The notes beneath the pieces were generated by a model. That model did no database searches and had not been told where the DNA came from. It saw only the letters and a program-made list of their open reading frames with translations. From contig NC_082619.1 in the NCBI RefSeq assembly GCF_030936135.1, positions 4,963,208 through 5,027,207 of the forward strand: a stretch of 64,000 nt of DNA, read 5' to 3'. The DNA comes from Gavia stellata. Lineage: Eukaryota > Chordata > Aves > Gaviiformes > Gaviidae. The position numbers and the translations under genes are program-made. Every line of letters begins with the position of its first letter. Position 1 is the first letter of the stretch. Positions 49,201 through 61,365 of the stretch are shown in pieces.

Positions 49201-52200
49201 CCCACCGTACCCTTCTCTTTCCTTGCCTGCAGATGCGCAGCACCAGAAAGGTGTCAGTGTGGCCAGTAGCCTTCGTCGGTGGCTTACGCTATGAGTCACC
49301 CAAAGTGAACGCTGCAGGGAAGGTCTATGGCTGGAAAACTGTGTTCGACCCCCATCGCCCCTTTGCTATAGACATGGCGGGGTTTGCTGTGAACCTCAGA
49401 CTGATTCTCCAGCGATCTCAGGCTTACTTCAAACTGCGAGGAGTGAAGGGAGGCTACCAAGAGAGCAGCCTGCTCCGGGAACTAGTGACCTTGAATGACC
49501 TTGAGCCGAAAGCTGCCAATTGCACTAAGGTATGGTCTCTTTCTCATATGTGGGATGTAAGGATCCAGAGGTAGGAGAAAACCCATTCAGCCCCATCGTT
49601 CAGTCAGTTGTCCTCTGTGTTTGAAGACAGCACACCCCCATTGCAAGGGAGCTGGGAATGGGTGATTATGTATCAAAACGTGTGGAGGGCAGTTATCTTT
49701 TTTGGTTGCAGGCTGCTAGCGGTTGCCATAGGCCTTGAAATATGGAGTCTTCTCTCCCCTGTAACTGTTCCTCTTTCTTATATTACCTCTAGAAAATATC
49801 CTTATTATTTTCAAGATGGGCTTATCTGTGGCCTTGCTAATCCCCTGGGGCAGGGAACTGTATAGGTGAAATGTATGTCGGTTGCTTTACGTGAATTCCT
49901 GAGGGGGGCTTTTGAGTACTGCTACTCCTGTGATAAGCCAGCATCACGTGCGATTTGGCCCCCTGGAGCCCATCTGAACTGTAACCCAGGAGTACCAGCC
50001 ACGGTGTTTCCTGGCTGCAGGGAAAGACTGTTCACACAATTACTGCCTTATTGTGAAGTTGCCTTCTCCCTCTTGACATCTATGCAATATTGCTGTAGTT
50101 GTCCACAATAACCTGGATCTTTCTGTGTCAGAGATAATGTAGAACTGTTTTAATGCCTGGGATATTGCTCTGAGCTCTAGGAGGCTTCCAGGAAGCTTCA
50201 TTTTGGGGGGATTTTACTGCTGTCAAATGACTGCTAATTGTTTGACTGTACACATTGCCTAGGAGTCAGCAGGTCATGGAGCAGGACCGCTACGTGCTAA
50301 ATAACATCGAAACTCAGAACACAATGATGGTTCTTGCCCTAAAGACTTCCCAGTCAAAGATGAGAGACGACAGATGGATATCTGTCTGGAATGACAGGGG
50401 AACATGCAGGATACAATGAGACAATGCTGGTTAGTGTGACAGGCGTCAATCATAGCACATCAGCAACGGAGGTGCTGTCAAATGCTATTGAAAGCTTTGT
50501 GAGTGGGTCCACTGAGTACGGCAGGCGTGGAAGAGGTCCCTCTGAGATCACAGACTCCTGTGTAGCACTCTCAAGCCTTTGTCTGTAATAGGCTCCACCC
50601 AGTCTGATTTAGGGAGTCTTTATTGCTTAATTATGCCAGGAGGATTTTTCTTTTTTTTATGAATAAGCTGTTACTGCTGACAGACCCAGTGTTGGGCCCA
50701 AGTCTCCATTCCTTTTTGGGATAGGAAAACATTTTCAATAATAACCTTTGTCTTTGCTTTCCGGCTGCACTGCTCCACCACCCCCAGCCGCAGAAAAACA
50801 AGGATCTCGATGTTCAGCAGTGCTCAGGCAAGGAGTCCAGGAATAAGGAAGAGGAGCTGAGAGGGAGGAGCAACTTTGTTTGTTATCAGATACCCGCTGT
50901 GCCTCATTTTTTAAATCTACATGTCGGTGGTTATGGCTGTCCAGCACTGGGATAAATAACACAGATGGTCTCCCAAGGGTGGGAAAAGAGATTGGATTAA
51001 AATTAGATCTCTCTTCTTGGGCACTGCATGCCCTACTAGCTAACAAGAAAGCACTGGCTGGAAATAAATGCGTTTCCAACAGGCCAAGGGAGATGCACAG
51101 GTTGCTTTTAGGCTGGTATACAGAAGATTAGGGGTGTTTACTCCATGGCCAGTTATGTGATCTTTGGTATATTCTCCCTGATGTAAATAACTATTGGAAA
51201 GAAGCTGTGTTAAAAGGCTGGGATAGGAAATGATGGTTGTGGAGGAACACATGGAGGAAGGAGAGGAAGGAAAAGGTTGTTTCCAGGCAGGAGGAAAAAA
51301 ATGATGCTGTCAGACAGGCTGCCGTGTCAGTGCTGTTACAGAAGAGCTGCAGGTCAGAGGTGGAGAGGAAGCAGGAATTGCTGGCCAGGATTTGAAGCAG
51401 ACTGCATTTCTTTTTTTGGCTAGGCCATGGGGATCTTAACAAGGGTCCTTGTGAACTGAATGCCGTCTGCTCCTGGCAAACTCTGAGTGCAGCTTTGCAG
51501 GTTGAGCTTTGCCTTTCTGCTTTTAGCTGACACCAGCAGCCTCCATTTCCCAATGGCTGTTTTGCTCACCCGTTTGACGAGGAGGAGAGTCCAGACAAGC
51601 AGCAGAGAAGAACAAAAGCAGGCTGTGGTCTGGGGTCCTCCTGCCCCGAGATCAAAGCACGGACTTATTTTCCATTGTGCTAGTGTGCTCCCAGACATTG
51701 TCATGGTTTGCTTTTGTTAAGCATAACCATACTCCTGCTTTGCAGTGAGATTTACATTAAAAATTATGATGTGCTCAGATACAGTCGTTAAGGAGGGATC
51801 AGAGAAGTATGTAAGATAAACACAGACATCTGTTCTTCAAAAATGCTGCCTTCCCTGTGTGCAGTGCTGGTATTTGTAATATTTATCAGAATTCAGCCCA
51901 CAAATGCACACTCCTGCAAAAAGCTTAAGCTTTGGCCAAAGACATATATCCTGCTTATTTTCTTTGATTTGGGAACTGCCCAAGATGAAGGAGAAAATTA
52001 AGGAAGACAGTATTAATTGCTGAGGAGAAAGGTGAGAGTTATCCCTCCTTATCAGGAGGGAAGGGCTGGTTTATACCAGAGTTGTAAGGAAACAAGGCTT
52101 TGCAAGCATGCTATGTATTTCTGTGTTCTGCTGCTTCTGCATTTCCCACCCCACACCCCCAAAGCAAATCATACTCTCTTCAATCCAGTGACACAGGATA

Positions 52201-55200
52201 GAGGTCTGAGATTCTGTATTTCTATAAGGTAGATGTAACTGGGACATATTCTGCTCCGCATTTTCTATTAACACCTGAGGAAACAAACTGCAGTGTGCTC
52301 AACCAGGGAGCCCTTAAAGGAGTGAGACTTTGAGTGGCCTCATCTACTGAAAAAACCTCAGCTCGGGCTGGCACAGGAGGACAGACCACAAAATACAAGG
52401 TCATTGGAAATTAGGCATCTCTCGTTCCAGCTGCTCCTGGAGCCGTTTGTTTCTCAAGGGAGATAGGTGTAGGTATGCTTCTTTGGGAGGGGCAGGTTTC
52501 TGTGCGCTCAGGTGGTCTCGGTAGCAATTCACTGGGATTGAAGTGGTGGCTAAAAGTAGTCATTCCTCCTGGCTCCTTATCTCTTGGCTGAGTCAGATCT
52601 GAGATTAAATCTGTGGGTTAGCAGCTTGGTGTTTAGGTGGATGTTGTGAAGGGGAATCGGCTGGCAGCTTTGTGCTGGACCAGGATCGGCTGTCTCTGAG
52701 CCTTAAAGGCAGGGGGTGTGTGGGCACTGTTAAATGCCACAGTCCATATAACTATCAGACACTGGGTAAAGAATGGGGAACAAAGAGAGCTCTCCCAGCA
52801 GTACCTGAACACACGCCAACACTGTGGCTACCGTGGGTCTTGGGACTGGCTCTGGGAGGGGAATAAATCCTTACGCATATGGAGGAGACCAAGCCTTGGG
52901 GCCCAGCAGCAGCCAGGAAATTGCACAGCAACAGGAGCCCAGAACTGGCTGCTTCGTGATGTCACGGATCTTAAACAGCTAAAACTGGTTCAGAATGGGC
53001 AGGAGAGAGGGAAAACGTCAGCCTAAGGCAAGAAGGCTTGAAAAGGAGTACTTTGCTTCCTCCTGATTTTATCCTGTGGTGCTACATACTGCAGGCAGGG
53101 GAATCAGCTTCACGAGCTCTTTGTGTTCTTTGCCTTTCAGGGGCTGAGCAGCAGGGTATGGATGGAGCAGATCTGTCCTCTTTTGGGTTAGATCGTTCCT
53201 GAGACTGGGCTCCTCTTTTCGTCTGGGTTTGTGACCAGTGGTTTGCGGTGAGCGTTCTGTATCCTGGCTGCTATGTGACAGCACTTTGTTCGTTAAGCTT
53301 CACATGCGCACCAGGGAAGACACCAGTGCTCAAGCTGTTGATTTTCAAGACAGACGTGCAGAACTTGGAGGGTTATTTTGGCCTTGTCTTGTCCTGATTA
53401 GTCACCAGAACTGCTGTGCCAGTGCCATCCCCTGTACCACAGCTGAAAGCTGTAATTTACATCAGAGTAGTTCAGATTTTGCAGCACTGTCTGCCTGCAT
53501 TGCTCCACGGTGGACCTTCAGATCCATCCTGCAGCTGCAATAGCTCAAATTAGACCACTGTAACTCTTTCTTCTCTTGTGGTCTTGTATGTTGTGCCTAT
53601 AATACCCATCACAAAGCACAAATCTTCAAGTTGGTGTAATTGCACAGTTGAAGATTACTGTTTGAGCTCTGGCTCATTTAATAGCAATGGCCATGATTCT
53701 CTCGACATATGAGAAAAGCAAGAGTTACAGCAACAAGCAATCTTTATTTTTATACCAATGAATGTGCTTTTGGGAGAAGAGGGCGTCCACGATGCCTAAG
53801 AGAGCCTGCAGAATTTTGGGGTTTAGCACAAGCTGAGAGGAAGCAAATCTGTCATTTCAGCTTGGTGTCTCTTTTTCTTCACGTTGTGTAGTCTCCATTT
53901 CAAATAACTATTATTGAAACCCTCCACGGAGAGTCTATGTGCTTGAAATCCCGTGACCCTCTCTAACTGTGGGTCGACTGGCCTGTTTGCTTTTTAATTT
54001 TCTGTTAGAAGACAATGAAGAAGTCTGCTATGGAGATGACTCCTTGTAATCTCTTAGATCTGTTTTGAGTCCTCTGATTCTGAATGTCAAGGCTGTAAAT
54101 GATTGGAAGTGTTTCGCAGTAGTAGAGATTTTTAAAGGGGACTCCCACAGGTGACCTATATGAAACCACTATTCAGGGGAAGTCAGGTACTTGGTCCCCC
54201 TCACTGTTTACTCCTGTGCAAGCTGTACTTTTTGCACAAGCCAGAGCTTCCCTGAGGCATAAAACAAACACGCTGCTTGTGGAAAAAGCCAAGCAATTGG
54301 CTGACAGGAAAAGCAGGTGTTTCTGTACTAAATAGTGATCTCCCTCCCACATTCAAGAACACAGCATGAAAAATGGTAGAAGCTGCTTTATCAAGCTGCA
54401 AACTCTGAAAATTGGTCCATTTTAGTTAATTTAATATAACTGTCTTTTTTGGCACTTGGCTTTAACAATGCAAAAGTGGGATCCGGTTTAAAGAAAAGCT
54501 ACTAATGTGTAGTTGTGGTCTTCTGTTTATGGAGTACGTGGTTAGAGCTGTTTGAGTCCCATTCCTGGCAGAGTGCAGCCCTTGGCTATCAGCAGGGTTG
54601 AGTGTTTATGTCTCAGAAGTGGAAAGAGGTCTTACCTGCTCCTGCTGGAAAGAATTGGCTATAAGATTCTTCTAGCACCTGGACTGCGTTAAGGTGCATA
54701 CATTCTGTTTGTTGGATGAGGAGTCCATAACTGATGCTTGCCTAGCACTCTGGCTATGCAATCCACTTGGACGGACCTGTTTGGTTTTGCCTTTTCATAG
54801 GAAAGTAACACAGTACTTGCAGCAGCGTTGCTGCAGTGGGTGAGCAGGACTGTAATAAAGGCTAACTTTGATGAGCGGGCTCTGAAGTGGTTGTGGGGGA
54901 GCGATGAAATGGTTTTTTGGACCCACTCCAGGCAGCAGTTGGTTTCTACTGCCTTAGCATTAGCAGGCGAGATTTAAGCCCCACACAGGAGGTGACTGCT
55001 CACATCAGAGACTAATTTGGTCAAACAGCTTCTTGGGAAGGTGGGGGTGCTCCTGTTTAACCAGAAGGGTTTGAAAAGTGCTTTGTTCATCCTTTAGAAA
55101 CAGAACGTGCCCACGTTTTTCAGAAAAGCAGGGACTGGGTATGAAATGGTTTGCAGATACTTGGATTAAATGTGCGGAGTATTGTCATAGCAACAAGAGG

Positions 55201-56595
55201 GAAACCCCCGCAAGGTAGGAAATATCAATGCGAACAGGTGAAGGGAAGCAGGAAACTGTAGCTCCGAAGGGATAAAGCTGCTCCCAGCAATCCAGGTTCT
55301 AGGAGCAAAGTAATAAGTGTAACTGAGTCTAGAGAGGGGAGAGCATTTTAAACAGCTTCCAGAACTGTCTGTGCCAGCAGTATAGCACAGCTAGTAGAAA
55401 CTGTTTACCTATAATACTTCCCACCCTCCAAAAATGTTAGACCACCTCTTCAATTTGTATTTTTTTGAGTACGCCTCCACAGATATTGATCTATATTAAA
55501 CTTTGCTGCTAAGACTGAGGGAAGCTTTTAGTAGAAGCTTCAGTTCTGTTTCAAGCAAGTTGGAGAGGGGCTTTAAAGTGATGCAGCGTATTGTACCTGA
55601 TACAAAATAGTGGATGGCAGCATGGGGCCAGCATTTCAAAGGAAATTTGTATGGGGCTTTTGAGGTTATATGGTAGACTAATGCTTGCTAGGTTATAAAA
55701 AGGCTGTGTACAGCCCAGAGCATGCGGGAGGAAGGGAGTGTCCTGTAACCAGCTCCTGCATCTTCTAGCTCTGAGACAGCAGAGGTTGCAACAGAGAACT
55801 GGAGCAGCAATAAGTACTTCTCAAATCAGTGTCACTCTCACATCATTTTAGGGTCTTGAAAGACTTTAAAGGTGAAAAAGAAGTGATAGTGAGGTTAGGG
55901 AGCAGACTAATGTCTTCCCTCCAATAATGAATTTTCAGAGACACACTGAAAAATCCGTTTTAATATTTCACACAACGAAAGGCAATGGTGACAATTATTT
56001 GAGCCACTGGTGGTACTCAGTATAACTGCCACTTCCCTCGAATGCACGAGTCACAAGGTGACCTTAAGTGGCAAGAATTTGCATTTCCACTCTGAGCCTG
56101 GCAAGTAACTCCACACTGGCCAAGGATGTAATAACATGATAACCAAGAACCAGAGTAAGGAACTTGGTCTATAGGGAAACATGGATGTGATTCTCAGATT
56201 ATGAAGGAACTGCCTGACATCACTGAAAAGGGTGATGAGCCTTTCGAGGAAGATGGTTGATAACTACATGGAAGGAGCAGGTTAATGTCCCAAGACAGTA
56301 CACTGTAAAATGGGTAATTTCTGTGCACTGTGCATTTTGGATAGCAGTAGGCCTGCCTAAATGAAGTTTTACACAAACCTCCTTTCAGCTGTGAATGCGC
56401 CATTAGGCTCCAGGGTAGATGGTTAAATTGCACTATTGATTTAATGTGCAAGAATATTTGTTAGTGCAGTGAAGAGATGCAGCTAATGACTTCTGCTGGC
56501 TTCTTCAGATTTTAGTCTGGCACACGAGGACAGAAAAGCCTGTGCTGGTGAATGAGGGGAAGAAAGGATTCACAGATCCCAACGTGGAAATCTGA
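43143..56595 (+). CDS. B3GAT1: Beta-1,3-glucuronyltransferase 1 (GlcAT-P), full coding span, four exons
   Basis: The coding sequence joins 43143-43254, 46082-46590, 49233-49529 and 56509-56595 and gives 334 residues, the same length as the human protein. Family knowledge: this type II Golgi enzyme (GT43) transfers glucuronic acid from UDP-GlcA to N-acetyllactosamine ends, making the precursor that HNK-1 sulfotransferase completes. Seen: a short basic cytosolic tail (MPKRRD), one hydrophobic anchor at about residues 7-24, a variable luminal stem at about 38-56, then the catalytic domain. The metal-binding DDD motif is at 195-197 and the general-base glutamate is E284 in GGYQESS. N-glycosylation sequons are at N140 (NYT), N184 (NNS) and N303 (NCT). 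The C terminus ends in VEI. All splice sites are GT-AG and phases agree across junctions. The start was chosen by homology; a start 13 codons upstream is possible through alternative splicing. No frame break is seen, so the gene looks functional. Confidence 0.97.
43255..46081 (+). other. B3GAT1: B3GAT1 intron, 2.8 kb
   Basis: A GT-AG intron. It contains a CR1-like relic at about 45024-45112 and a weak MIR-like patch near 45690-45760. No coding content is recognised. Confidence 0.85.
45024..45112 (+). mobile_element. CR1-like LINE relic
   Basis: ACATAGGTAGTACCCTGCTG, then GGTCAGATCTAATGTCTGTC resembles a sauropsid CR1-type 3' region ('...gctgggtcagaccaaaggtccatct...'). It is diverged and short. 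Confidence 0.4.
46082..46590 (+). CDS. B3GAT1: B3GAT1 second main coding exon (stem and donor-sugar half of catalytic domain)
   Basis: The acceptor is TTCTCTCAG ending at 46081 and the donor is GAG|GTAAGA at 46590/46591. It covers residues 38-207: the stem, the conserved EYCLSDRDIVEVVRTEY stretch, the UDP-binding fold (TIHVITPTYSRP, WILVEDS, NYKLRGD, GTMQRNLALRWL) and the DDDNTY metal-binding motif near its end. It is more GC-rich than its surroundings. The stem (about residues 38-54) is the only part that clearly departs from the human sequence as I know it. Confidence 0.96.
46591..49232 (+). other. B3GAT1: B3GAT1 intron, 2.6 kb
   Basis: A GT-AG intron. It contains a MIR-like SINE relic at about 48740-48815. 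No coding content is recognised. Confidence 0.85.
48740..48815 (+). mobile_element. MIR-like SINE relic in a B3GAT1 intron
   Basis: GGCCTTGGACAAGGTGCTTC, then CTCTGCATCCTGGTTTCCCC, then AACTGTCCATG follow the MIR order (ACCTTGGGCAAGTCACTT ... CTGTGCCTCAGTTTCC ... CTGTAAAATG). Confidence 0.5.
49233..49529 (+). CDS. B3GAT1: B3GAT1 third main coding exon (acceptor half of catalytic domain)
   Basis: The acceptor is TTGCCTGCAG ending at 49232 and the donor is AAG|GTATGG at 49529/49530. It is exactly 99 codons, phase 0 at both ends, residues 208-306. It carries WPVAFVGGLRYE, GWKTVFDPHRPFAIDMAGFA and GGYQESSLLREL. The glutamate of the last motif is residue 284, the known general base of GlcAT-P. 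The NCT sequon lies at the exon end. Confidence 0.96.
49530..56508 (+). other. B3GAT1: B3GAT1 intron, 7.0 kb
   Basis: A GT-AG intron. It contains a weak MIR-like patch at about 55240-55305. The open frames inside are short and unlike any family I know. Confidence 0.85.
55240..55305 (-). mobile_element. Weak MIR-like patch, antisense
   Basis: GGAAACTGTAGCTCCGAAGG and the following CAGCAATCCAGGTTCT loosely fit an antisense MIR. Confidence 0.25.
56509..56595 (+). CDS. B3GAT1: B3GAT1 last coding exon (C terminus)
   Basis: The acceptor is CTTCTTCAG ending at 56508. The exon encodes 28 residues beginning ILVWHTRTEKPVLVNEGKKG and ending in VEI, followed by TGA at 56593-56595. This C-terminal piece is nearly invariant in vertebrate GlcAT-P. 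The exon probably continues as 3'UTR to 56626, where a strong CAG|GTAAGA donor occurs. Confidence 0.94.
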   Translation: MLVWHTRTEKPVLVNEGKKGFTDPNVEI

Positions 56596-56626
56596 CTGTG
56601 CATGGCTGAGCGGAGACCAACACCAG
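56596..56626 (+). other. B3GAT1: B3GAT1 3'UTR, first segment before a probable UTR intron
   Basis: This is the 31 bases between the stop codon and a near-perfect donor CAG|GTAAGA at 56626/56627. An exon junction this close to the stop (under about 50 bases) is not expected to trigger nonsense-mediated decay. Confidence 0.6.
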
Positions 56627-57890
56627 GTAAGAGCTCACATTTTTGAACAGTAATGAGAAGCAACAGTAAAAAAGGAAAATAGTAGACAATGCAGGAGAAA
56701 GAAAAGAGCTCTTTTCAATCTGCTTTTTAGTTTCCATTTTTCACATCTCTGACCTTCCCTTACTGCAAAATTTCTTGAGACCATTAGTTAATCTTTCGGT
56801 TTTTTAATCTTATCTTTAAGACAAGCTGCTAAAGGGGAAATACCTGGTGAGAGGTTAGGGGGAAGAAGAGAAACCCAGGGAGCGAGACTTTAGGCAGAAG
56901 TTACATTGTTAAAAAGCTAAACCCTTGCCTAAAGAGAAGGTTGCCTTATTAACTGTACTAATACAGCTAAAGCACAAAGGTGAAGGATGTGGATTCACCC
57001 ACCTGCAAACACCTGAGGAAAGCTAAGGCAATATCAGTGAAAGCATTTTTAAGTCAGGCAGAAGCTTTCACTGAGGGAAGAGTTTCATTTATGTCCACAT
57101 CAAACCCACACAAAGTCAGTGACAAGTAAGGGAGAGTGTGGGATAAACCCCACATGAGGTATTTGTTAACTTAGGGTGAGCATATAGTGTCTTCTTCCAT
57201 GGAAGGGAGGAAAGAACATGCACATTGATGGCTGACTTCCTGCTCATTTGTTCATGCCAGGGCTTCTCACCTTTAATTACCTGAGTATCCTGGTGCATTT
57301 AATCTTCTGTATCTCCAGGGTGCACTCTGCAGTTAGTTTGCTAAAGTGAAAGATGGGCTATTCACTTATATCTGCATCCAGACTATGTTGCTGCTCTTTA
57401 TCATTATGGGGGAAAAAAATAAATGCACAAGTCCCTTTAACTGGAATGTAGAACTAGGCCTGGAGGGGAGAGAAGGTTGCTGCTTGTTCTCTTTTCCTCT
57501 CGAATACAAAGAAGTAAGAGCAGCAAAGGAAAGGGGTAGATTTGCTCAGCGGCGTTGTATTTTTAACAGTAATGAGGTCTCTTATAGCACATTCCCTTGG
57601 GCTAACTGGATGGAGCCCTGCCTACTGCAGTGGCCTGCCTTTGCGGCCCGTTGGCAGGACAGCAGAGGAAAGCCTGCACTGCATATTATCTGCGCTATAT
57701 ATAGTGGCTTTGTGGAGAGGCCATAGCTCTTCAGCACTGTCACAACTGCTTTTCACCAACACCCAGTTGCCTAGCAGCAGTACTTGCAGATCTGCAATCT
57801 GAGATGGGTTTTGGGATAGTTCCAAGGGGTGGCAGCTAACTGCAGCGAGGCAGAAGGGTAATATACATGCTGGTTGTGTCTCTGTTGCAG
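56627..57890 (+). other. B3GAT1: Probable intron in the B3GAT1 3'UTR
   Basis: It starts with GTAAGA and ends with GTGTCTCTGTTGCAG at 57890, a strong acceptor. No coding feature or repeat is recognised inside. If it is not spliced, the whole interval would be 3'UTR. Confidence 0.55.
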
Positions 57891-58798
57891 AAGATTTCTT
57901 CATGCACAGCCTGCAAGGTTCCTCTCCACAGAATACAACCAGCCAGACATGCAGTAGCCAGGACCTCTGCTGACTTCCAAGAGTTTTAGCGTACTGAGAA
58001 CAAGCAACACTGCATACATAAACTACCCAGATTCCCCTGCCCTTCCTCCTGGACTCTGAGCAGAACCAGATGCTCTGGAGGTGGAGAAAAAGCACAGAAA
58101 ATACAGGACTGACATCAACTTCAGTACAAGACCAGCTGCCTCGTGAGATGCTCGGTTTGGGAGAAGTGCATGCAGGGCACGATGCACTGAAGACACGGCC
58201 CAGCTGGAATGGTAGTCTAGACTGAGGGGGCTGTTTTACAGGACCTGAAAGCAAGAGTGAGAATGCCCACAGGAGTATGTTGGCCCCCAATTACTTGTTT
58301 TCCCTGAGACACACGTACCTTGTGGCTATGTGTGCAACAGCCTAAGCAGCTCTCTGTTCACGGAGGGGACAGCTGCCTTCTGAGATGGCACCTTAGCCCT
58401 TAATTTTAAACCTACTTTAATCAGTGTTTATTATGCTACACAAGACAAGAAGGTTTTGGGGGAGGGTGGAAAGCAAAGCAGGTTAGAACAAACCCATTAC
58501 GTATCTCTTCTCTTTGTATTCCCTCTCCTTTCCCTTCATTAGTTTCATGGTTTGGAGGGCACTCTGACATACCTCTATGTTCCTGGATGGAGTTTTGTTT
58601 ACAGCATGTGGTTCTTTATTCATCCATGCTAAAATAATTGGAAGTGGGTTTTAATGAGCTTGTTGTGGCCATACACCATAATACTTCATCCAGGCTCAGA
58701 TCTTGGTTCTGTTTAGCTCTAATATGGTTCACATGAGCATTAGGTGTGGGATTCTCTGAAGGGTGCTCCTACATAAAGCCAAATTTCCACTCTTAAAA

Positions 58799-58804
58799 AA
58801 TAAA
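58799..58804 (+). promoter_or_regulatory. B3GAT1: Alternative AATAAA within the B3GAT1 3'UTR
   Basis: A canonical hexamer in AAAAAATAAAGTTAAC. No strong GT-rich element follows, so it is probably secondary. Confidence 0.3.
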
Positions 58805-60168
58805 GTTAACTGCTTAAAACTAGGGATTGAACTATAAAAGCTGATTTTAGTGCATTTACCATTCTACTGGAATGTATCCTTCAGCCCTAGACCCTTTTTC
58901 AGGGCCATGCCATACTACTGCAGAGCTACTGGTGTGAAAAGTCATGCCAGAGCAGTCTGAGAGTTAACTTCTGATGGATAAGGCAGCACCCTTGTAAAGG
59001 GGATCCTATGCTTAGTGCTCTGTTTCTTCAGCACCTGGCTTGAGGTAGGTTGAAAAACTATCTATGTAGAACATTAGTCACCTCTTCCCTGTTCTGTAAC
59101 ACCAAAGGACCTGAGACAGCATTGATGAAAGGGTGTTCTCTGATGAAACTGTATTTTGCTTCTCAGTGAGAGACACAGGACTGAGCAATGCAGAAGAGGA
59201 ACCTGGGTGCTACTACCTTGGTTGACTCTGTATTTGAGATTGACAAACTTGCTGAAGAAGAAATTGAGGTACAACATACCCCCTCTCCCCACCTCCAGCC
59301 CCTTTAAAGAAAACCAAAACTTACCTCCCCCCTTCACAGTTGTCAAACCTTTGATCAATCCCTACTGTCCCAATTCTTTCAAAAAGGTCTGAAGCACAAT
59401 TTTACCTTTGAATTGAGGGAAAATGTAATCCTGGAAATAGACTTGGTTATTTTTAGCCCTAACACATAGAACTATTAAAATGCTATAGAATTCATTGTTA
59501 GCCTCACAGTGCAGAAGTCTCCCCTTGGACTAATGACATTGTGTATTTCCTAATATTTTTAAAAAAATATTTTTTGTAAGTTATTTTCTCCCACTGTATA
59601 TCAAAATCATTGGAGAAAAGTTGCATTCTTTAGTTCCCAGTCACAGAAGCCTTTCTACGTAGCCTTTACAAAAATGTTCCTTTAGATGCATTGGCTGAAG
59701 CACTACTTGGATAGAAAGCATTTGATGCTACTGGCCGCTGGCTGCTCTATGGGAACGGGTATTATTATCTTGTATTAAAACAGTAGCTCTCTGCACTCAA
59801 GCAGATTTATTCTGTTATTGTACTAGCCTTACAAGTTCACTTCAGTCTGCAAACCCGAGAGTGGAAAGAGTGTTTTGTTTCACTAATCTTAATTCCAGTC
59901 CCTGCTGGGTTGCAACCTTCCCTCCTTGAAGGAAATAACTTTCAGAAAAATGCAAAGGATCAAGTCCTGAACACAACCCTGCATATATGCTCCACTCTCC
60001 TCAAAGTTGGTCACACGAGCCTGGGCCCTTCTAACTTGCACAGAGGCTACCATGGTCCTCAGGAGCAGAGATACCTATGTTCAGTAAGACCAGCTCTGGC
60101 CAGGATGGAGTGTATTACAGCTGCACTGTCTGTTCTCAGTTTTAAACAAACTGTATTTAAATTTGTTA

Positions 60169-60174
60169 AATAAA
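60169..60174 (+). promoter_or_regulatory. B3GAT1: Poly(A) signal AATAAA, probable B3GAT1 3' end
   Basis: A canonical AATAAA lies in TTAAATAAAATTATGG. A GT-rich stretch (ATGTTTGGTATTTCT) follows at about 60230-60245, as expected for a downstream element. Confidence 0.55.
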
Positions 60175-60190
60175 ATTATGGTTTCTAAGA

Positions 60191-61365
60191 GCCAGAATAC
60201 CCCGCAACTCCATTATCAGAGACAGTGCACATGTTTGGTATTTCTCTCACAGCCTGAATCTTCTGGTTACTGGAACAGAAAGCAGGGGCTGAGCGACTTC
60301 TCGGAGATTCTGAACAGATTCACAGCTTGAATTTGATCTCTTCCTCTCCCTAAAGAGATGGCAGCTCCTCAGTGACTGCGGAGCTGGTGAGTTAAAGAAA
60401 CATGTTTTCCTAAATCCTGCGTTTCTGTTTTGAGGGACAAAAAGAAAACAGGACCCAAGATCCCAAGATTTCACAGCAGGTTTGACTAGAAAGTAGGGAT
60501 GTGCTCTCCCATTTACAACTATGTATGCGACACCTTTACTTCTTCCCCAAACAAAATTTGATCTCTGCTCATTTTACAAGGGGGAATTTCATCTTCAGGT
60601 GCTTCACGGTGAGAGCAGGGGTGGAGGGATGACTGAAGACTAACAGTCTTCTCCTCCTGCACCTCCTCCTTGGAAGTTCTCATTTCTGCCTGGCCTGAAA
60701 CATAATGATATATTTGATAGAGGACAAAACACATTTCACTTTTTAAAACTTTTTTTCTTCCTTTTTGAGAGAGAGACAATCTCCATAGTAAAATTTACTG
60801 GAAAAAAAGCTTGAATTAGAGTCATTTGACAACCAACCTGGCTTCCAACAAGTGAACAAGTAATGGCCTCTTTGCAGAGTGAGTTGCTGAATTCTGCCTG
60901 GAAGCACAACAAAATGGTTTTCCACACCTGGTTACTCACATGTTCACCAACTATTTTCTCCCTATCTAATTATAAAACCAAGGAGGCCAGTAATAACACA
61001 TTTTTAAAGTCACTGGAGAGCTGAGCTCAGCTTTCAGTTCAGATGGCTTCAGTTCTTCCCCTCTCTCTCCTGCCTCAAGCACCTTTTTACTCCCCCACGT
61101 TCACCAGACGGTCCATAACATCATGTGCACTCATCCAAGCTGTGAGTCCTCAGTAGTGCAGGGAGATGAGCTTCCGCATCCATCTATGAAACAATGGACT
61201 CTGGTTCCTTTGGGGCTCATTCTCTCTTCTGAACTTATTGCCAAAGAGCAAATCCTTTACCTGGGTCTAGTGGAAATTAACACGCCCAAGTGCCTGGGCC
61301 ATCGTGTCCCCAGACATGCAACCAGGAATATTCAAGATGAACCAAACGTGGGAAAGAAGCTCTCA
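60191..61365 (-). other. Interval between the two convergent genes; GLB1L2-like 3'UTR
   Basis: This should hold the 3'UTR of the - strand gene. I see no canonical AATAAA on the - strand within it, only a variant AGTAAA at 60799-60794. The nearest canonical one is at 59811-59806, inside the B3GAT1 3'UTR. No other feature is recognised. Confidence 0.4.

Larger units (their letters stand above)
57891..60190 (+). other. B3GAT1: B3GAT1 3'UTR exon, about 2.3 kb
   Basis: It begins after the acceptor at 57890 and runs to just past the AATAAA at 60169. It is AT-rich with no sustained reading frame. An inverted AT repeat (AATATTTTT...AAAAATATT, about 59552-59571) could form a hairpin in the RNA. An earlier AATAAA at 58799 could give a shorter form. 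The end position is approximate, set from the poly(A) signal. Confidence 0.5.

Noticed and set aside
57622-58290. A 222-codon open frame on the - strand
   Set aside because: It lies antisense across the B3GAT1 3'UTR acceptor, shows no recognisable domain, and has a composition typical of chance cysteine/serine-rich translation. No splice or codon evidence supports it.
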